A DNA stretch of 64,000 nt from Streptomyces sp. SID12501 (GTDB lineage: Bacteria > Actinomycetota > Actinomycetes > Streptomycetales > Streptomycetaceae), in contig NZ_JAAGLU010000032.1 in the NCBI RefSeq assembly GCF_010550245.1, positions 1-64,000 on the forward strand, given 5' to 3'. Within the stretch, counting starts at the first letter, position 1. Every line of letters starts with the position of its first letter. Below are positions 35,565-44,544 of the stretch, in pieces. The notes beneath the pieces are model-generated. The model was not told the origin of the DNA, ran no database searches, and worked only from the letters and a program-made list of their open reading frames with translations. The position numbers and the translations under genes are program-made.

Positions 35565-35760
35565 GCCGCAGCGCCCGACCCGACCGAAGCCGACCCGAGC
35601 GCTGCTGTGCAGGCCGGAAGGGGTTTCCCCTCCCCCCGCATCCGTAGACCCTGTGGGACTCGAACCCACAACCAATGGATTAAAAGTCCTGGCGTGATCT
35701 TGCTGGGTGGTTCCGGACTCTGCTTCGGGGTCCGGAACCACCTGGTCAGGACAAGTTCGG
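35565..35760 (-). repeat. tRNA-Lys scar 1: att-type repeat
   Basis: On the minus strand the block reads as the 3' half of a tRNA-Lys(TTT): anticodon loop CTTTTAA, T-arm GTGGG-TTCGAGT-CCCAC and acceptor strand (core 35642-35690). The 5' half is absent: the anticodon stem fails after 3 pairs. Left of the core a GCAGCGC/GCGCTGC terminator stem (35568-35605) is included. Right of it a 13-bp hairpin (35706-35742) is shared with scar 2. This is best read as the outermost remnant of integration into the tRNA gene and marks the left end of island 1. Confidence 0.85.
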
Positions 35761-35974
35761 CGTGATCTTCGATCCGCTCACTCACGGCCGCTGCCACATC
35801 GTCCGCTCACGCATCGCTCACGCCGAAAGGACGTCTGAACAGTCCTTTCGACGTCGCCGCCATCTACTCGTCCCTGTCTGGCAGATGGGTTCGGGTCTCC
35901 CAGACACCGCTCGCCGGACAGTCCTGAGTTGGCGGCGGTCGGCGAGAGGCCAGCGTTACATCCAGTGTTATGCC

Positions 35975-36325
35975 TCAGCCTCGCGTGAACGTAAAGGTGA
36001 TCCCCGCTTGACCGGCCAGTTCGCCGCCCGAGCCGAGGAGTGACACCGTTCCCTTGGCGCTCACCTCGGCGCTAAAGGCGACCTCGTTCAGCCGGAACTC
36101 GCCTGCCCGGTGCGGCAGCGAGGTGATCACACCCTGCATCGTGGTGACGAAGTCGCTGAGGCGGGAGCGGAGCTCCTCGGCGGGGATCTCCGTACGGGCG
36201 GCCCGCCACTCGTCCAAGCGCCGCAGGGACAGGCGGTCGGTGCGGCCCTGGTCAGTGTCCTCCAGCCCGAGGACACTGATCGTCTCGTTGAAGTGGGCGC
36301 CGGTGTCAGGGGTGGGCTGAGGCAC
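35975..36325 (-). CDS. Pepco-like small protein, partner of the CHAT protease
   Basis: This 116-residue protein ends in a beta-rich domain (EFRLNEVAFSAEVSAKGTVSLLGSGGELAGQAGITFTF) that resembles the Pepco/trypco class of domains known to accompany caspase- and trypsin-like peptidases in bacterial conflict systems (family assignment from memory). A charged helical segment precedes it. Start GTG 36325 is chosen because AAGGAGAG lies 7 bases before; it overlaps the protease gene by 20 bp, implying coupled translation. Probably an adaptor, inhibitor or substrate of the protease. Confidence 0.7.
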   Translation of the reverse strand: MPQPTPDTGAHFNETISVLGLEDTDQGRTDRLSLRRLDEWRAARTEIPAEELRSRLSDFVTTMQGVITSLPHRAGEFRLNEVAFSAEVSAKGTVSLLGSGGELAGQAGITFTFTRG

Positions 36326-37568
36326 TGGGTCTCTCCTTGGGTGAGGGGCGGACGTGCAGGCCGGGATCGGCATACGCGGCATAGGTCAGGCCGAGCGGAT
36401 TACGCAGGGTGTGTAGGAGCTCCAGCCGGGACTCGAGAAGTGCTCTGCCCAGGGGGATACGGCGGATGAGGAAGCGTTCGTACAGCGCCTTGGAGAAGGC
36501 GGCAGCGATGTCGTCGGGGATCTCGGTCTCGGTGCCGATGAAGCCACGGTTGTGGTTCGTAAGGAAGAGGTACGGGAACGACAGCGCACCCGGGGCCTGC
36601 ATCCGACCCGAGCCACAAGCGTTCATCACCACCAGCGGCAGCTCGAAGGTGCGCTTGTCCTGGCCTGCGGCGAGATCGATGAGGTCCGCGCCGAGGTCCC
36701 GCAGTGTGGTACGGGAATGGTGGCCAGCGCCGCTGAGTTCGATCTCGGCACCGAGCATGTCGTCGGAACGGGTGTAACAGTGGCAGGCGAAGTGCTGTAC
36801 CTGGTCTGGCAGTTCACGGCGTGTGCCGTCGAGGAGGAGCCGCGGGTCGAAGACCTGCTCGGCCAGCCTCGGTGCGTCCTCCGCGTTGTCGGGGTACGGG
36901 CCTTCGAGATCGACGTACGCCGTTGCAGCGTCGGCGAACCACGCCAGTTCCTCGACGGCTCCTTCGAGATGTTCGTAGTACAGATAGCGGACGGGGACGC
37001 GCCCCTGTGGCCCTGTGTGCAGGGTGGGTCCACCGCGGACCGGGATGGGCAGCATGGCTCGGCGTACGACGCACGAGAAGCCGACGAAGGCCCGACAGAC
37101 GGTGGCGAAGTCGCCCCGGGTCCGCACAGACAGGTCCGAGGAGATCCGGAACAGCGGCAGAAACTCCAGAGGCAGGAAACTGTTCATGGCGCCGACGCAT
37201 TCGACGAGCGGGGGCGGCAGTTCGGGGTTCATGCGGTACGGCAAGGCTTCGTTCCAGAAAGCCTGGAGCCCCTTGATGACGTCTTCCTGTGCACCGAACA
37301 GGGTCAGCAGAAGAACGCGACCGAGGCGGTGCAGGCTGTGGAAGACCCGGTCGAGGTCCTGGTCCTCGACGACCAGTGCGGGCAGTTCGTCCTTGAGACG
37401 GGTCAGGCCTCTGTCCAGCTCCTGCCGGACCCTGAGCAGCGCGTCACTGCCGAGGAGGGTGATGCACAGGGGCGCGACGCCCGAGCGGTTCGCGGTGAAC
37501 TCCAGTTGGGTCGCCTCGTAGGTGGTCAGAACACGGACGGAGACGTCCGGTCGTCTTGCCTCGTTCAT
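36306..37568 (-). CDS. CHAT-domain caspase-like protease
   Basis: In 420 residues the C-terminal half is a CHAT (caspase-HetF-associated) protease: HFACHCYT with likely catalytic H263, and VVMNACGSG with likely catalytic C318, followed by FIGTETEIPDDIAAAFSKALYE as in the family. The N-terminal 220 residues are a helical/beta region without a recognised fold and may be the regulatory or substrate-recognition part. ATG 37568 overlaps the upstream membrane gene by ATGA. Middle gene of a three-gene operon inside an att-bounded island; the substrate is unknown. Confidence 0.82.
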   Translation of the reverse strand: MNEARRPDVSVRVLTTYEATQLEFTANRSGVAPLCITLLGSDALLRVRQELDRGLTRLKDELPALVVEDQDLDRVFHSLHRLGRVLLLTLFGAQEDVIKGLQAFWNEALPYRMNPELPPPLVECVGAMNSFLPLEFLPLFRISSDLSVRTRGDFATVCRAFVGFSCVVRRAMLPIPVRGGPTLHTGPQGRVPVRYLYYEHLEGAVEELAWFADAATAYVDLEGPYPDNAEDAPRLAEQVFDPRLLLDGTRRELPDQVQHFACHCYTRSDDMLGAEIELSGAGHHSRTTLRDLGADLIDLAAGQDKRTFELPLVVMNACGSGRMQAPGALSFPYLFLTNHNRGFIGTETEIPDDIAAAFSKALYERFLIRRIPLGRALLESRLELLHTLRNPLGLTYAAYADPGLHVRPSPKERPSASAHP

Positions 37569-39913
37569 ACGTCGTCCGTTGCCTCTGCTGTCTCTGTTGC
37601 CTCGATCTTCAGGGCGACGACCTGGACGAGGTGGCCCGCCTGGTAGAGCTGGAGCCACACCTCGTGGCTGCCCGCCTCCTCTGGCATCTGGAACGTGAAG
37701 ACCGTCTGCTGCTCTCGCTCGACGCGGAGGTTCCTGCGCTGGGGCTGCGGGGTGAGCGTCGAGCTGTCGGCCATCGCGTCGAACGAGACGGTGTCTGCGT
37801 CCCGGCCGCCCTCGACGCAGACCGACTCGAGGACGAAGAACTCTCTGTCCGGCCGGCTCTCGACGACTGAGGCAAGCCCCTGAGCGCGCGGGTCACGCAC
37901 GACGGAGACGACCAGCCTCACCCGCTTCCCCACGGGGGCCGTGATCGTGCCGCTCTCGGCTCGTACGTCTTGGGCACCGCGGTCCAGCTCGATGGTGAGG
38001 TAGCCGACAAAATTGGTGAGCGGGGCACCAGTCGCGGCCTGCTCGAGCGAGGAGCGGATCACCGACTGGAGGTCCTCATGGAAGGTGCGCTGGAGAGACG
38101 TCAGGTGGTCCGTGAGATAAGCGCTGACCTCGTGTGCGAGCACGCGCAGTTGGCGTTCCGAGAGGGGGACGGCGCGGACCGGATCCCGCGGCGCCAGGGA
38201 CCCGTACTCCTCCTGAACTGTCTGGCGCACCGCAGCCTGTACATCACTGCGCACCAGCCTCGCCACAGTGGAGGCGAGCTCGTCGAGCCCGGCGCCCTGA
38301 GGCAGCCTCGGCTGCTCCCGTCGGTATTCCCCGCGCGTGTGAAGGGGCCAGTCACCGCTCAACTCGGCTGCCAGTCGGATCATGTAGGGACCCGAGGGAT
38401 CGTCCGGCAGCGTGATGTGCAGCTTCTTCGCCAGGTCGTACCGGTAGAGCTCGACCGCGTCCGCCTTGGCCTCGTACACCTCGACCAGCATTCTGCGCGC
38501 CTGTACCAGTGCGAATGCAGCTATTAACAGCGGCCCCGCGACGGGGAGTACGGCCACCCCGTGGTCGACGTGGGGGCTGCCGAGGCCGGTGAGTGCGACG
38601 AACAGCCAGACGCCCGTGGTGCACAGGGCGCTCGTGACGGTGATCCGCCAGGCGAGTACGCCCTGTTCCCGGCGCCGCACCTGCCGTTTGACCTCGTCGG
38701 AGGCGACCAGTGCGATCCGGGGCCAGATGTCGTCGATGGCGAGTCCGGTGGTGAGGGCGGTACGCCGGTGAAGCTCGTGGACGGCGGTGGACTGGAGGAC
38801 GTGGGTGAGGCGCTGGGAGAAGGTGAGCGCACTGACCTCGTCCACCCAGTTGTCGTCGCGGCGCCCGAACTCTGCCCTCCCCATGCGTACCTCGTCGACC
38901 AGCCGGGACACCCAGTACCCCACCGGTGCGGTGTCCGTCCAGATCAGTACCCCGTACTGCACCACCAGCAGCGCGGCAGCTGCCACCGCCAACCAACCGG
39001 CCTCCGGAAGCCGATCGCCCGAGCCCGGCCCGCTCCACGGCTGCTCGCTCCACATCGCCCACGCGACACTCCCCAACGGGACGAGAATCCCGGCAAACTG
39101 TGCCCCGGGCGAAACCGTCCTTCCCCGGCTGCCCCCATGCAACAGCTGTTGGAGAACATCGACGAGGTACGTCACCCCGAAGACGAGCAGCGGACCGCCC
39201 ACCCCCACGCCGCCCACCCACCACGCGGCCACGATCTCGCCCCGCACGGCCAGTTGGGCCACCACGCCAACCAGGCCCAGCACCGCCGCCGACCCGAACA
39301 CCTTCAGGTATTTGTCCTCGGCGTCCCAGGACTGCGAGTCGGACAGCCAGAAGGCTCCGGCCAGCACCACCACGGCGGATCCCACCACCCACGCCGCCCA
39401 CAGCGGGCCCTCCAGCGCGAGGCGTGCGGTGAGCCACCCACCGCACGCCTCGGCCAGCACGAAGGCGGCGGCAGTGAGGAGGTCGCCGGACGGGGTGTGG
39501 TGACGGCTCGAGCCGTGTAACTCGCTGACCCGGGCGCTGCGCCAGGAGGTGCCAGCGAACAGCGCGACGAGCACACCCCCGGACACCCAGGCCGTCGCGT
39601 ACTCGTGCTCGCGGGCCAACCGACCGGTGATCAGCGTCAGTTCGGCCACCAGAGCTGTCGCCAGGATTCCGATCGTGTCCAGACACAGCGTCCGGAAGTC
39701 GCTCGTGTCTCCGGAGGACGCGCTACTTCGCCCGAGGGCCACCTCTGCGCACCACCAGGCGATTCCTGCCAGCACCAACCACCCGGCAAGCAAAGGCAGA
39801 CCGCGTTCGCGTACCGATACGAGCACGGCACCCACGCCGCCCACAGTGACCGCAAGCACGGCGGCCGTTCCTAAGAGGGCCCCGCCCCGCGCCGTCCCCG
39901 TATCGCCCAACAT
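37565..39913 (-). CDS. large multi-pass membrane protein, putative sensor of the CHAT operon
   Basis: This 782-residue protein has about nine or ten hydrophobic helices in the first 330 residues, a cytoplasmic helical block (about 340-435, WVDEVSALTFSQRLTHVLQS), two more helices (about 440-500), then a soluble C-terminus. The last 150 residues are predicted beta-rich (VGYLTIELDRGAQDV ... VFTFQMPEEAGSHEVWLQLYQ). No known family is recognised. It is the first gene of the operon and overlaps the protease gene by 4 bp, so a role in sensing or delivering a signal at the membrane is likely. An assignment as pore is also possible. Confidence 0.75.
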   Translation of the reverse strand: MLGDTGTARGGALLGTAAVLAVTVGGVGAVLVSVRERGLPLLAGWLVLAGIAWWCAEVALGRSSASSGDTSDFRTLCLDTIGILATALVAELTLITGRLAREHEYATAWVSGGVLVALFAGTSWRSARVSELHGSSRHHTPSGDLLTAAAFVLAEACGGWLTARLALEGPLWAAWVVGSAVVVLAGAFWLSDSQSWDAEDKYLKVFGSAAVLGLVGVVAQLAVRGEIVAAWWVGGVGVGGPLLVFGVTYLVDVLQQLLHGGSRGRTVSPGAQFAGILVPLGSVAWAMWSEQPWSGPGSGDRLPEAGWLAVAAAALLVVQYGVLIWTDTAPVGYWVSRLVDEVRMGRAEFGRRDDNWVDEVSALTFSQRLTHVLQSTAVHELHRRTALTTGLAIDDIWPRIALVASDEVKRQVRRREQGVLAWRITVTSALCTTGVWLFVALTGLGSPHVDHGVAVLPVAGPLLIAAFALVQARRMLVEVYEAKADAVELYRYDLAKKLHITLPDDPSGPYMIRLAAELSGDWPLHTRGEYRREQPRLPQGAGLDELASTVARLVRSDVQAAVRQTVQEEYGSLAPRDPVRAVPLSERQLRVLAHEVSAYLTDHLTSLQRTFHEDLQSVIRSSLEQAATGAPLTNFVGYLTIELDRGAQDVRAESGTITAPVGKRVRLVVSVVRDPRAQGLASVVESRPDREFFVLESVCVEGGRDADTVSFDAMADSSTLTPQPQRRNLRVEREQQTVFTFQMPEEAGSHEVWLQLYQAGHLVQVVALKIEATETAEATDDV

Positions 39914-39996
39914 CGCGTCCCCGTCGGCCGTCCAGTGTGCCGCAACTCACTGACAGTATGACTAGTTCGTGTGCGCCGGGAGGACCTCAAGGACGA

Positions 39997-40363
39997 TTAC
40001 CGCGCCTCGAACACAACCCCGTACCTTTCGCCGTCGCCGACCCGCTGATCGCCTTCCCCGGGCAGAAGTTCCACTGCCTCCAGCGCCACAGCGATCTCCG
40101 CGTCTCGCACGCTGTGATTCATCACGAAGAGGTAATCGGCGTCAGCCCCTCGCCGCACCGGCACATCCACGTTCTCCGGCACACTGCGCACCGACTCCAT
40201 GCCGGCCTCGCCACACCGATGCGGCACAGGAGGTCTCGGCAAGGGTCGCCAGGTCGGGGCGCTCGAAATCCACCACCACGCCCGCGCACCACAGCGACTC
40301 ATACCAGGAACGGACCAGGTACAGGCAGCGGAGGCCGCTCAGCCCGGAGGGAAGTGCCGTCAC
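39997..40363 (-). pseudogene. beta-galactosidase (GH42-like) C-terminal remnant
   Basis: Two frames on the minus strand hold scraps that read like the end of a GH42 beta-galactosidase: WYESLWCAGVVVDFERPDLATLA (trimerisation-domain type, 40285-40320 region) and SVPENVDVPVRRG with YLFVMNHS and a terminal GDGERYGVVFEA. The frame changes between them and the catalytic barrel is missing. No gene is seen from here to scar 2; the rest of 39914-40637 is empty. Confidence 0.55.
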
Positions 40364-40637
40364 CCAGCGGGCGTTCCAGTCTCAGACGATCGCCACTTCG
40401 GCGACAACCGTGCTTCATCGGACCTCGGCCAACGCATATAGATCACGCCAGGCGGACCACGTTCTGGCAGATCAGGCTGTCGGCGCCAGCGCGGTAGCTT
40501 GGCCGAGTGCCATCCAGTGAGCCTCGCGGAAGCACATGGCCATCAGCATGTCGGCAGCCACGTAGACCCCCGACCAGGTGCCGCGCGGACATCGCCTGGC
40601 GGGCAACCCGAGCATCCCCTCACACCCGGGCCCCAAA

Positions 40638-40815
40638 AGGAAGCAGCGCCGACCCTAGCGCTGCCCTGCAGGCCAGAAAGGGTTTCCCCTCCCCCGCATC
40701 CGTAGACCCTGTGGGACTCGAACCCACAACCAATGGATTAAAAGTCCTGGCCAAAGCTTGCCGAGTGGTTCCGGACGGCCCTTCGGCGTCCGGAACCACC
40801 TGGTCAGGGCAGGTG
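40638..40815 (-). repeat. tRNA-Lys scar 2: att-type repeat
   Basis: Second copy of the tRNA-Lys 3' half (core 40700-40750, identical to scar 1 over about 50 bp), again with GCAGCGC/GCGCTGC on the left (40643-40664) and the GTGGTTCCGGAC...GTCCGGAACCAC hairpin on the right (40765-40799). It is the boundary between islands 1 and 2. The 5' half of the tRNA is again missing. Confidence 0.87.
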
Positions 40816-40901
40816 CTGCCCCGTGCTCCGTCCACGCTGTGATGGTCTCTTCCGGATCATCCGCTCACGCACAGCGGGCCACTGAGCAGCAGCTTTTCGG
40901 T

Positions 40902-41168
40902 CTACAAGAGAACGACACAGCCTCGCCGCTCCAGTTCGGTCAGCAGCGACGGCGAGGGCTCGCAGGCGTTCCAGCGCACGTCCAGCTTCTCCAGCGCGGT
41001 CATTTCGACGACCCAATCCGGCAGCCGCGTGAGGCGGTTGCTTCGCACGTCGAACTGGCGCAGTCGGGGCAGGCCGACCAGTCTCTCCGGGAGTTCGGTG
41101 AGGGCGTTCTCCCTCAGGTCCAGGTGGCGCAGTTCGCGGAGGTCGACCATGGACGGCGGCAGGCTTTG
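40902..41168 (-). pseudogene. leucine-rich-repeat protein, 5'-truncated
   Basis: The frame carries three LRR units (LRELRHLDLRENALTELPE, LPRLRQFDVRSNRLTRLPD, ALEKLDVRWNACEPSP) and an intact C-terminus (ERRGCVVLL), as in the roughly 220-residue LRR proteins of Streptomyces. The match starts abruptly inside a repeat (SLPPSM, about 41168), with unrelated sequence before it. An ATG at 41150 could still give an 82-residue protein. Confidence 0.6.
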
Positions 41169-41267
41169 GGTGTGGCTCCTCTGGAGGGACGGCTTCACCG
41201 GCACGGACCTGCGGATCCATAAGTAGCACGTGATCCTTCCGGCCTCCTCGAACCGTCCCGCGTTCAC

Positions 41268-41865
41268 CAGCGCCGACCGTACTGCCGATCTTGGTTGCGG
41301 CTGACACGTCGACCTGCGGCGTTCGTCTGGAGGGCACTTGCACTGTCCGCGGTCGGAATTGGCATAGCCCCAGCTCAGCCCGTCCCTCCAAAGGAGCTAC
41401 ACCCGTCGGGGATCACGTGGCCACCCTCGGCAAGCATGTGGCGCCACCATACGAGGGGGCGTTCCTCGTAGGGACTTGCCGGTCTTTCGCCCAGATCGGG
41501 CGCCCGGCGCTGCCGTGCCGTGGGCCCAACGGAAGTGCTTGCAAACAAGCTGCACTCCTCCAGCTGTCCGTACATCAGGTGGGGCAGTGCCTGGGAGGAG
41601 CGAAAGGAGATTCGAGCCATGTTCAGGCAGGACGGGGTGTGGCGTACGGCCGTCTGGTGGGCCGCATGTTCAGGGAGCTGCCGATCGGGCTCCCCGGGAC
41701 GGGCTTCCTGAGGCGGTGTGCCACATTTGCTTCCAAGGATGAATATCAACCGATTTGCGTTATATGGCGAGTTCGGACCTTAGGAATGGCGAGATCCGCT
41801 GGTTGCGTGGTCCTCCGGTGCAAGGGCTCCGGCAAGAGCCCAGCGACAGACAAAGGGGAGCCGTC
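41268..41865. other. interval without recognisable gene
   Basis: About 600 bp between the LRR remnant and the metalloprotease gene. Frames on either strand match nothing known. The last 130 bp are AT-richer (GATTTGCGTTATATGG near 41750) and probably contain the promoter of the metalloprotease gene. Confidence 0.5.
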
Positions 41866-44145
41866 ATGAGTGACGACGAGCGGCGGAGCCAGACGAATCC
41901 GGAGAGCCTCGAAGACGAGCCCCACGTGCCGTCCGACGGTCAGGGCGAGGAACTCGTGAGCGCCGAGGTCCGTACGGCGCTCATCAGCGGGGAGACCTTC
42001 ACCGACCAGCCGGTCCAGTACAGCGTGGTCGACGGGGTGGCCGTGTTCGAGGGCGACATCATCCTCGGGCTCGACGCGGAGCTCCAGCGGCAGGCAGGCC
42101 GGATCCGCTCCGCGGCGGCCCAGTCGGCACAAGGCGTAGGAGACGAGGTCGCTCCCGGCGAGGCGGTCGACGCGGCGAAGCCACCGGGCGGGCTTCCCGA
42201 GTCGGCGGTGATCGTCCCGGGCCAGAACAGGCGCTGGCCGGGCGGGGTGGTTCCGTTCGTCCTCGACAACTCCCTGACGCCCGCCGCCCGTACCGCGATC
42301 ACCGGCGCGATCGACCACTGGCACCTCAACACCCGCCTACACTTGCGGCCCCGCACAGGGTCAGACGCGCAGTGGGTGGTCTTCCGGGACTCCAACCAGT
42401 GCTCGTCCTGGGTCGGCCGGCAGGGCAGTGCCCAGGACATCAACATCGCCGCCGGCTGCGGACGGGGAGCAACCATCCACGAGATTGGCCACGCCGTCGG
42501 TCTGTGGCACGAGCAGAGCCGCGAGGACCGCGACAAGTTCGTCAGCATCCTCTGGCAGAACATCCAGTCAGGCCAGGGCCACAACTTCGACCAGCACATC
42601 TCCGACGGCGACGACATCGGTGAGTACGACTTCGGGTCGATCATGCACTACGGGTCGACGGCGTTCGGCACGACCGACCCCGCCACGGGCCGGACGAACA
42701 CCACGATCAGCCCCAACCAGCCGCTTCCTCCCGGCGTCGTCATGGGGCAGCGCAGCGGCCTGAGTCAGTCCGACCGCGGCGCGGTCGCGTGGATGTACGG
42801 TGCGATCTACCCGAACCCGTCGAACACCTGGCTCGGCCGCTTCCAGGGGCAGCCGGGGACGGAGCTCCTCCACTACTCGCCGGCACGCCACCACTGGTAC
42901 CTCGGGCAGACCGTGAACGGCACCATGGACTTCCGCGGCGTCGGCGACACCACTGGTTTCGGCGACCTCGACGACGGTCGCCCCATCTGGACCGGCGACT
43001 TCACCGGCGACGGGCACACCGACGTCCTCTTCTACTACCCCGGCGACGACAACTGGTGGCTCGGGACGCTCCAGAACGGGCAGCTGACCTGGTCCCTCAT
43101 CGGCAACACCGCCGGCTTCGGCCACGCCATCAATAGCGCGTTCCTGTTCTGGACGGGCGACTTCAGCGGCGACGGCCGTGCGGAGGTGCTGTTCAACTAC
43201 CCAGGCGACGGCAATTGGTGGCTCGGGACGCTGCAGAACGGGCAGCTGACCTGGTCCCTCATCGGCAACACCGCCGGCTTTGGCGCCCTGAACGACGGTC
43301 GCCCCATCTGGACCGGCGACTTCACCGGCGACGGGCACACCGACGTCCTCTTCTACTACCCCGGGGACCACAACTGGTGGCTCGGGACGCTGCAGAACGG
43401 GCAGCTCGTGTGGATGTTCGTCGGCAACACCGCCGGCTTCGGTTCGCTGAACGACGGTCGCCCCATCTGGACCGGCGACTTCACCGGCGACGGGCACACC
43501 GACGTCCTCTTCTACTACCCCGGCGACGACAACTGGTGGCTCGGGACGCTGCAGAACGGGCAGCTCGTGTGGATGTTCGTCGGCAACACCGCCGGCTTCG
43601 GTTCGCTGAACGACGGTCGCCCCATCTGGACCGGCGACTTCACCGGCGACGGGCACACCGACGTCCTCTTCTACTACCCCGGCGACGACAACTGGTGGCT
43701 CGGCACACTCCAGAACGTGCCGGGAGAGAACGCGCAGTGCGGTCCGCTCCGCTCCCAGATCTCATCCCAGGAAGCCGAGATCCGCCAACTCCAACAGCTC
43801 AAGAACGGCCTCGACCCACGCGACCTCGGAGACCGCCAGGAGATCCGCGACCTCAACCGGCAGATCACCGCACTGCGCCAGCAGATCTCCCAGGAGCATC
43901 AGGAGATGGCGGGCCTGCAGTGCCCGGCCGTGCCCAACCCCGGTGGGCTCCAGCTGACCTGGACCCTCGTCGGCAACACCATCGGCTTCGGACACGCCAT
44001 CAACGACGGCCGCCCGTTCTGGACCGGCGACTTCAATGGTGACGGCAGCACTGACGTCCTCTTCCACTACCGCGGAGACCTGAACTGGTGGCGCGGGAGC
44101 ATATTGGGAGGCACCCTGAATTGGACGAAGGCGGGCAACTGGTAG
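41866..44145 (+). CDS. astacin-type (M12A) metalloprotease with FG-GAP/VCBS-like repeats
   Basis: The 759-residue protein has a catalytic domain at about 110-300 with the zinc motif HEIGHAVGLWHE (205-216) and Met-turn SIMHYGS (about 258-264). Then follow near-identical 53-residue repeats with Asp-rich calcium-type loops (TGDFTGDGHTDVLFYY), a coiled coil (about 625-690) and a final repeat. No signal peptide is visible at the charged N-terminus (MSDDERRSQ), unusual for an astacin; a non-classical export route or intracellular action must be considered. ATG 41866 follows AAAGGGGAG. It is coupled to the next gene. Confidence 0.85.
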   Translation: MSDDERRSQTNPESLEDEPHVPSDGQGEELVSAEVRTALISGETFTDQPVQYSVVDGVAVFEGDIILGLDAELQRQAGRIRSAAAQSAQGVGDEVAPGEAVDAAKPPGGLPESAVIVPGQNRRWPGGVVPFVLDNSLTPAARTAITGAIDHWHLNTRLHLRPRTGSDAQWVVFRDSNQCSSWVGRQGSAQDINIAAGCGRGATIHEIGHAVGLWHEQSREDRDKFVSILWQNIQSGQGHNFDQHISDGDDIGEYDFGSIMHYGSTAFGTTDPATGRTNTTISPNQPLPPGVVMGQRSGLSQSDRGAVAWMYGAIYPNPSNTWLGRFQGQPGTELLHYSPARHHWYLGQTVNGTMDFRGVGDTTGFGDLDDGRPIWTGDFTGDGHTDVLFYYPGDDNWWLGTLQNGQLTWSLIGNTAGFGHAINSAFLFWTGDFSGDGRAEVLFNYPGDGNWWLGTLQNGQLTWSLIGNTAGFGALNDGRPIWTGDFTGDGHTDVLFYYPGDHNWWLGTLQNGQLVWMFVGNTAGFGSLNDGRPIWTGDFTGDGHTDVLFYYPGDDNWWLGTLQNGQLVWMFVGNTAGFGSLNDGRPIWTGDFTGDGHTDVLFYYPGDDNWWLGTLQNVPGENAQCGPLRSQISSQEAEIRQLQQLKNGLDPRDLGDRQEIRDLNRQITALRQQISQEHQEMAGLQCPAVPNPGGLQLTWTLVGNTIGFGHAINDGRPFWTGDFNGDGSTDVLFHYRGDLNWWRGSILGGTLNWTKAGNW
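42970..43719 (+). repeat. 159-bp direct repeats inside the metalloprotease gene
   Basis: Units start at 42970, 43132, 43291, 43450 and 43609. The third to fifth copies are almost identical at the DNA level, including silent positions, while the second copy has diverged. Such identity implies recent amplification or gene conversion and makes copy number prone to change. Confidence 0.88.
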
Positions 44146-44160
44146 GCGGTGAGGACAGGC

Positions 44161-44544
44161 ATGAGGACGCACCTGCGCTGCTGCATCAAGCTGCCCACAG
44201 GGGCCTCGCTCGGCTCGACGACGCGGGTGCACCTCACCGTGGAGGACGTGTCCCTGTCCGACGCCCCCGCACCCACTGTCCTCCACCGCGCCTTCGCCCT
44301 CTCCGATCCCACCTCCGGCCCGTACGAAACGGATCTCACGTTCCCCTCGCCTCGGGCCCACTACACGATCCGCGTACACATCGACGTCTCCGGCGACGGC
44401 CGGATCACCCCGGGCGACTACGTGAGCACAGCCCGGCACACGCTTACGCCCGGAAGACCAACGACGGAGCTCCAGGTGCCGGTCACCCGCGTCCCCCAGC
44501 ACCTGACGCCTAATGACGCCAGAGGCGCACCGAGGCAGCCATAG
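44161..44544 (+). CDS. YbaY-like (YscW-type) small protein
   Basis: This 127-residue beta-sandwich-like protein has the YbaY pattern: RVHLTVEDVSLSDAPAPTVLHR, then HYTIRVHIDVSGDGRITPGDYVSTARH. Family members are lipoproteins or chaperone-like; this one has no lipobox. ATG 44161 has GAGGAC upstream and lies 15 bp after the metalloprotease stop, so it may assist or inhibit that enzyme. Confidence 0.7.
   Translation: MRTHLRCCIKLPTGASLGSTTRVHLTVEDVSLSDAPAPTVLHRAFALSDPTSGPYETDLTFPSPRAHYTIRVHIDVSGDGRITPGDYVSTARHTLTPGRPTTELQVPVTRVPQHLTPNDARGAPRQP

Noticed and set aside
41375..41749. 124-codon minus-strand frame between the LRR remnant and the metalloprotease gene
   Set aside because: No ribosome-binding site, no family resemblance, and composition typical of chance open frames in GC-rich DNA.
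42970..43719. CRISPR-like or satellite repeat array
   Set aside because: The 159-bp repeats are in frame and encode 53-residue protein repeats of the metalloprotease; there are no spacers.
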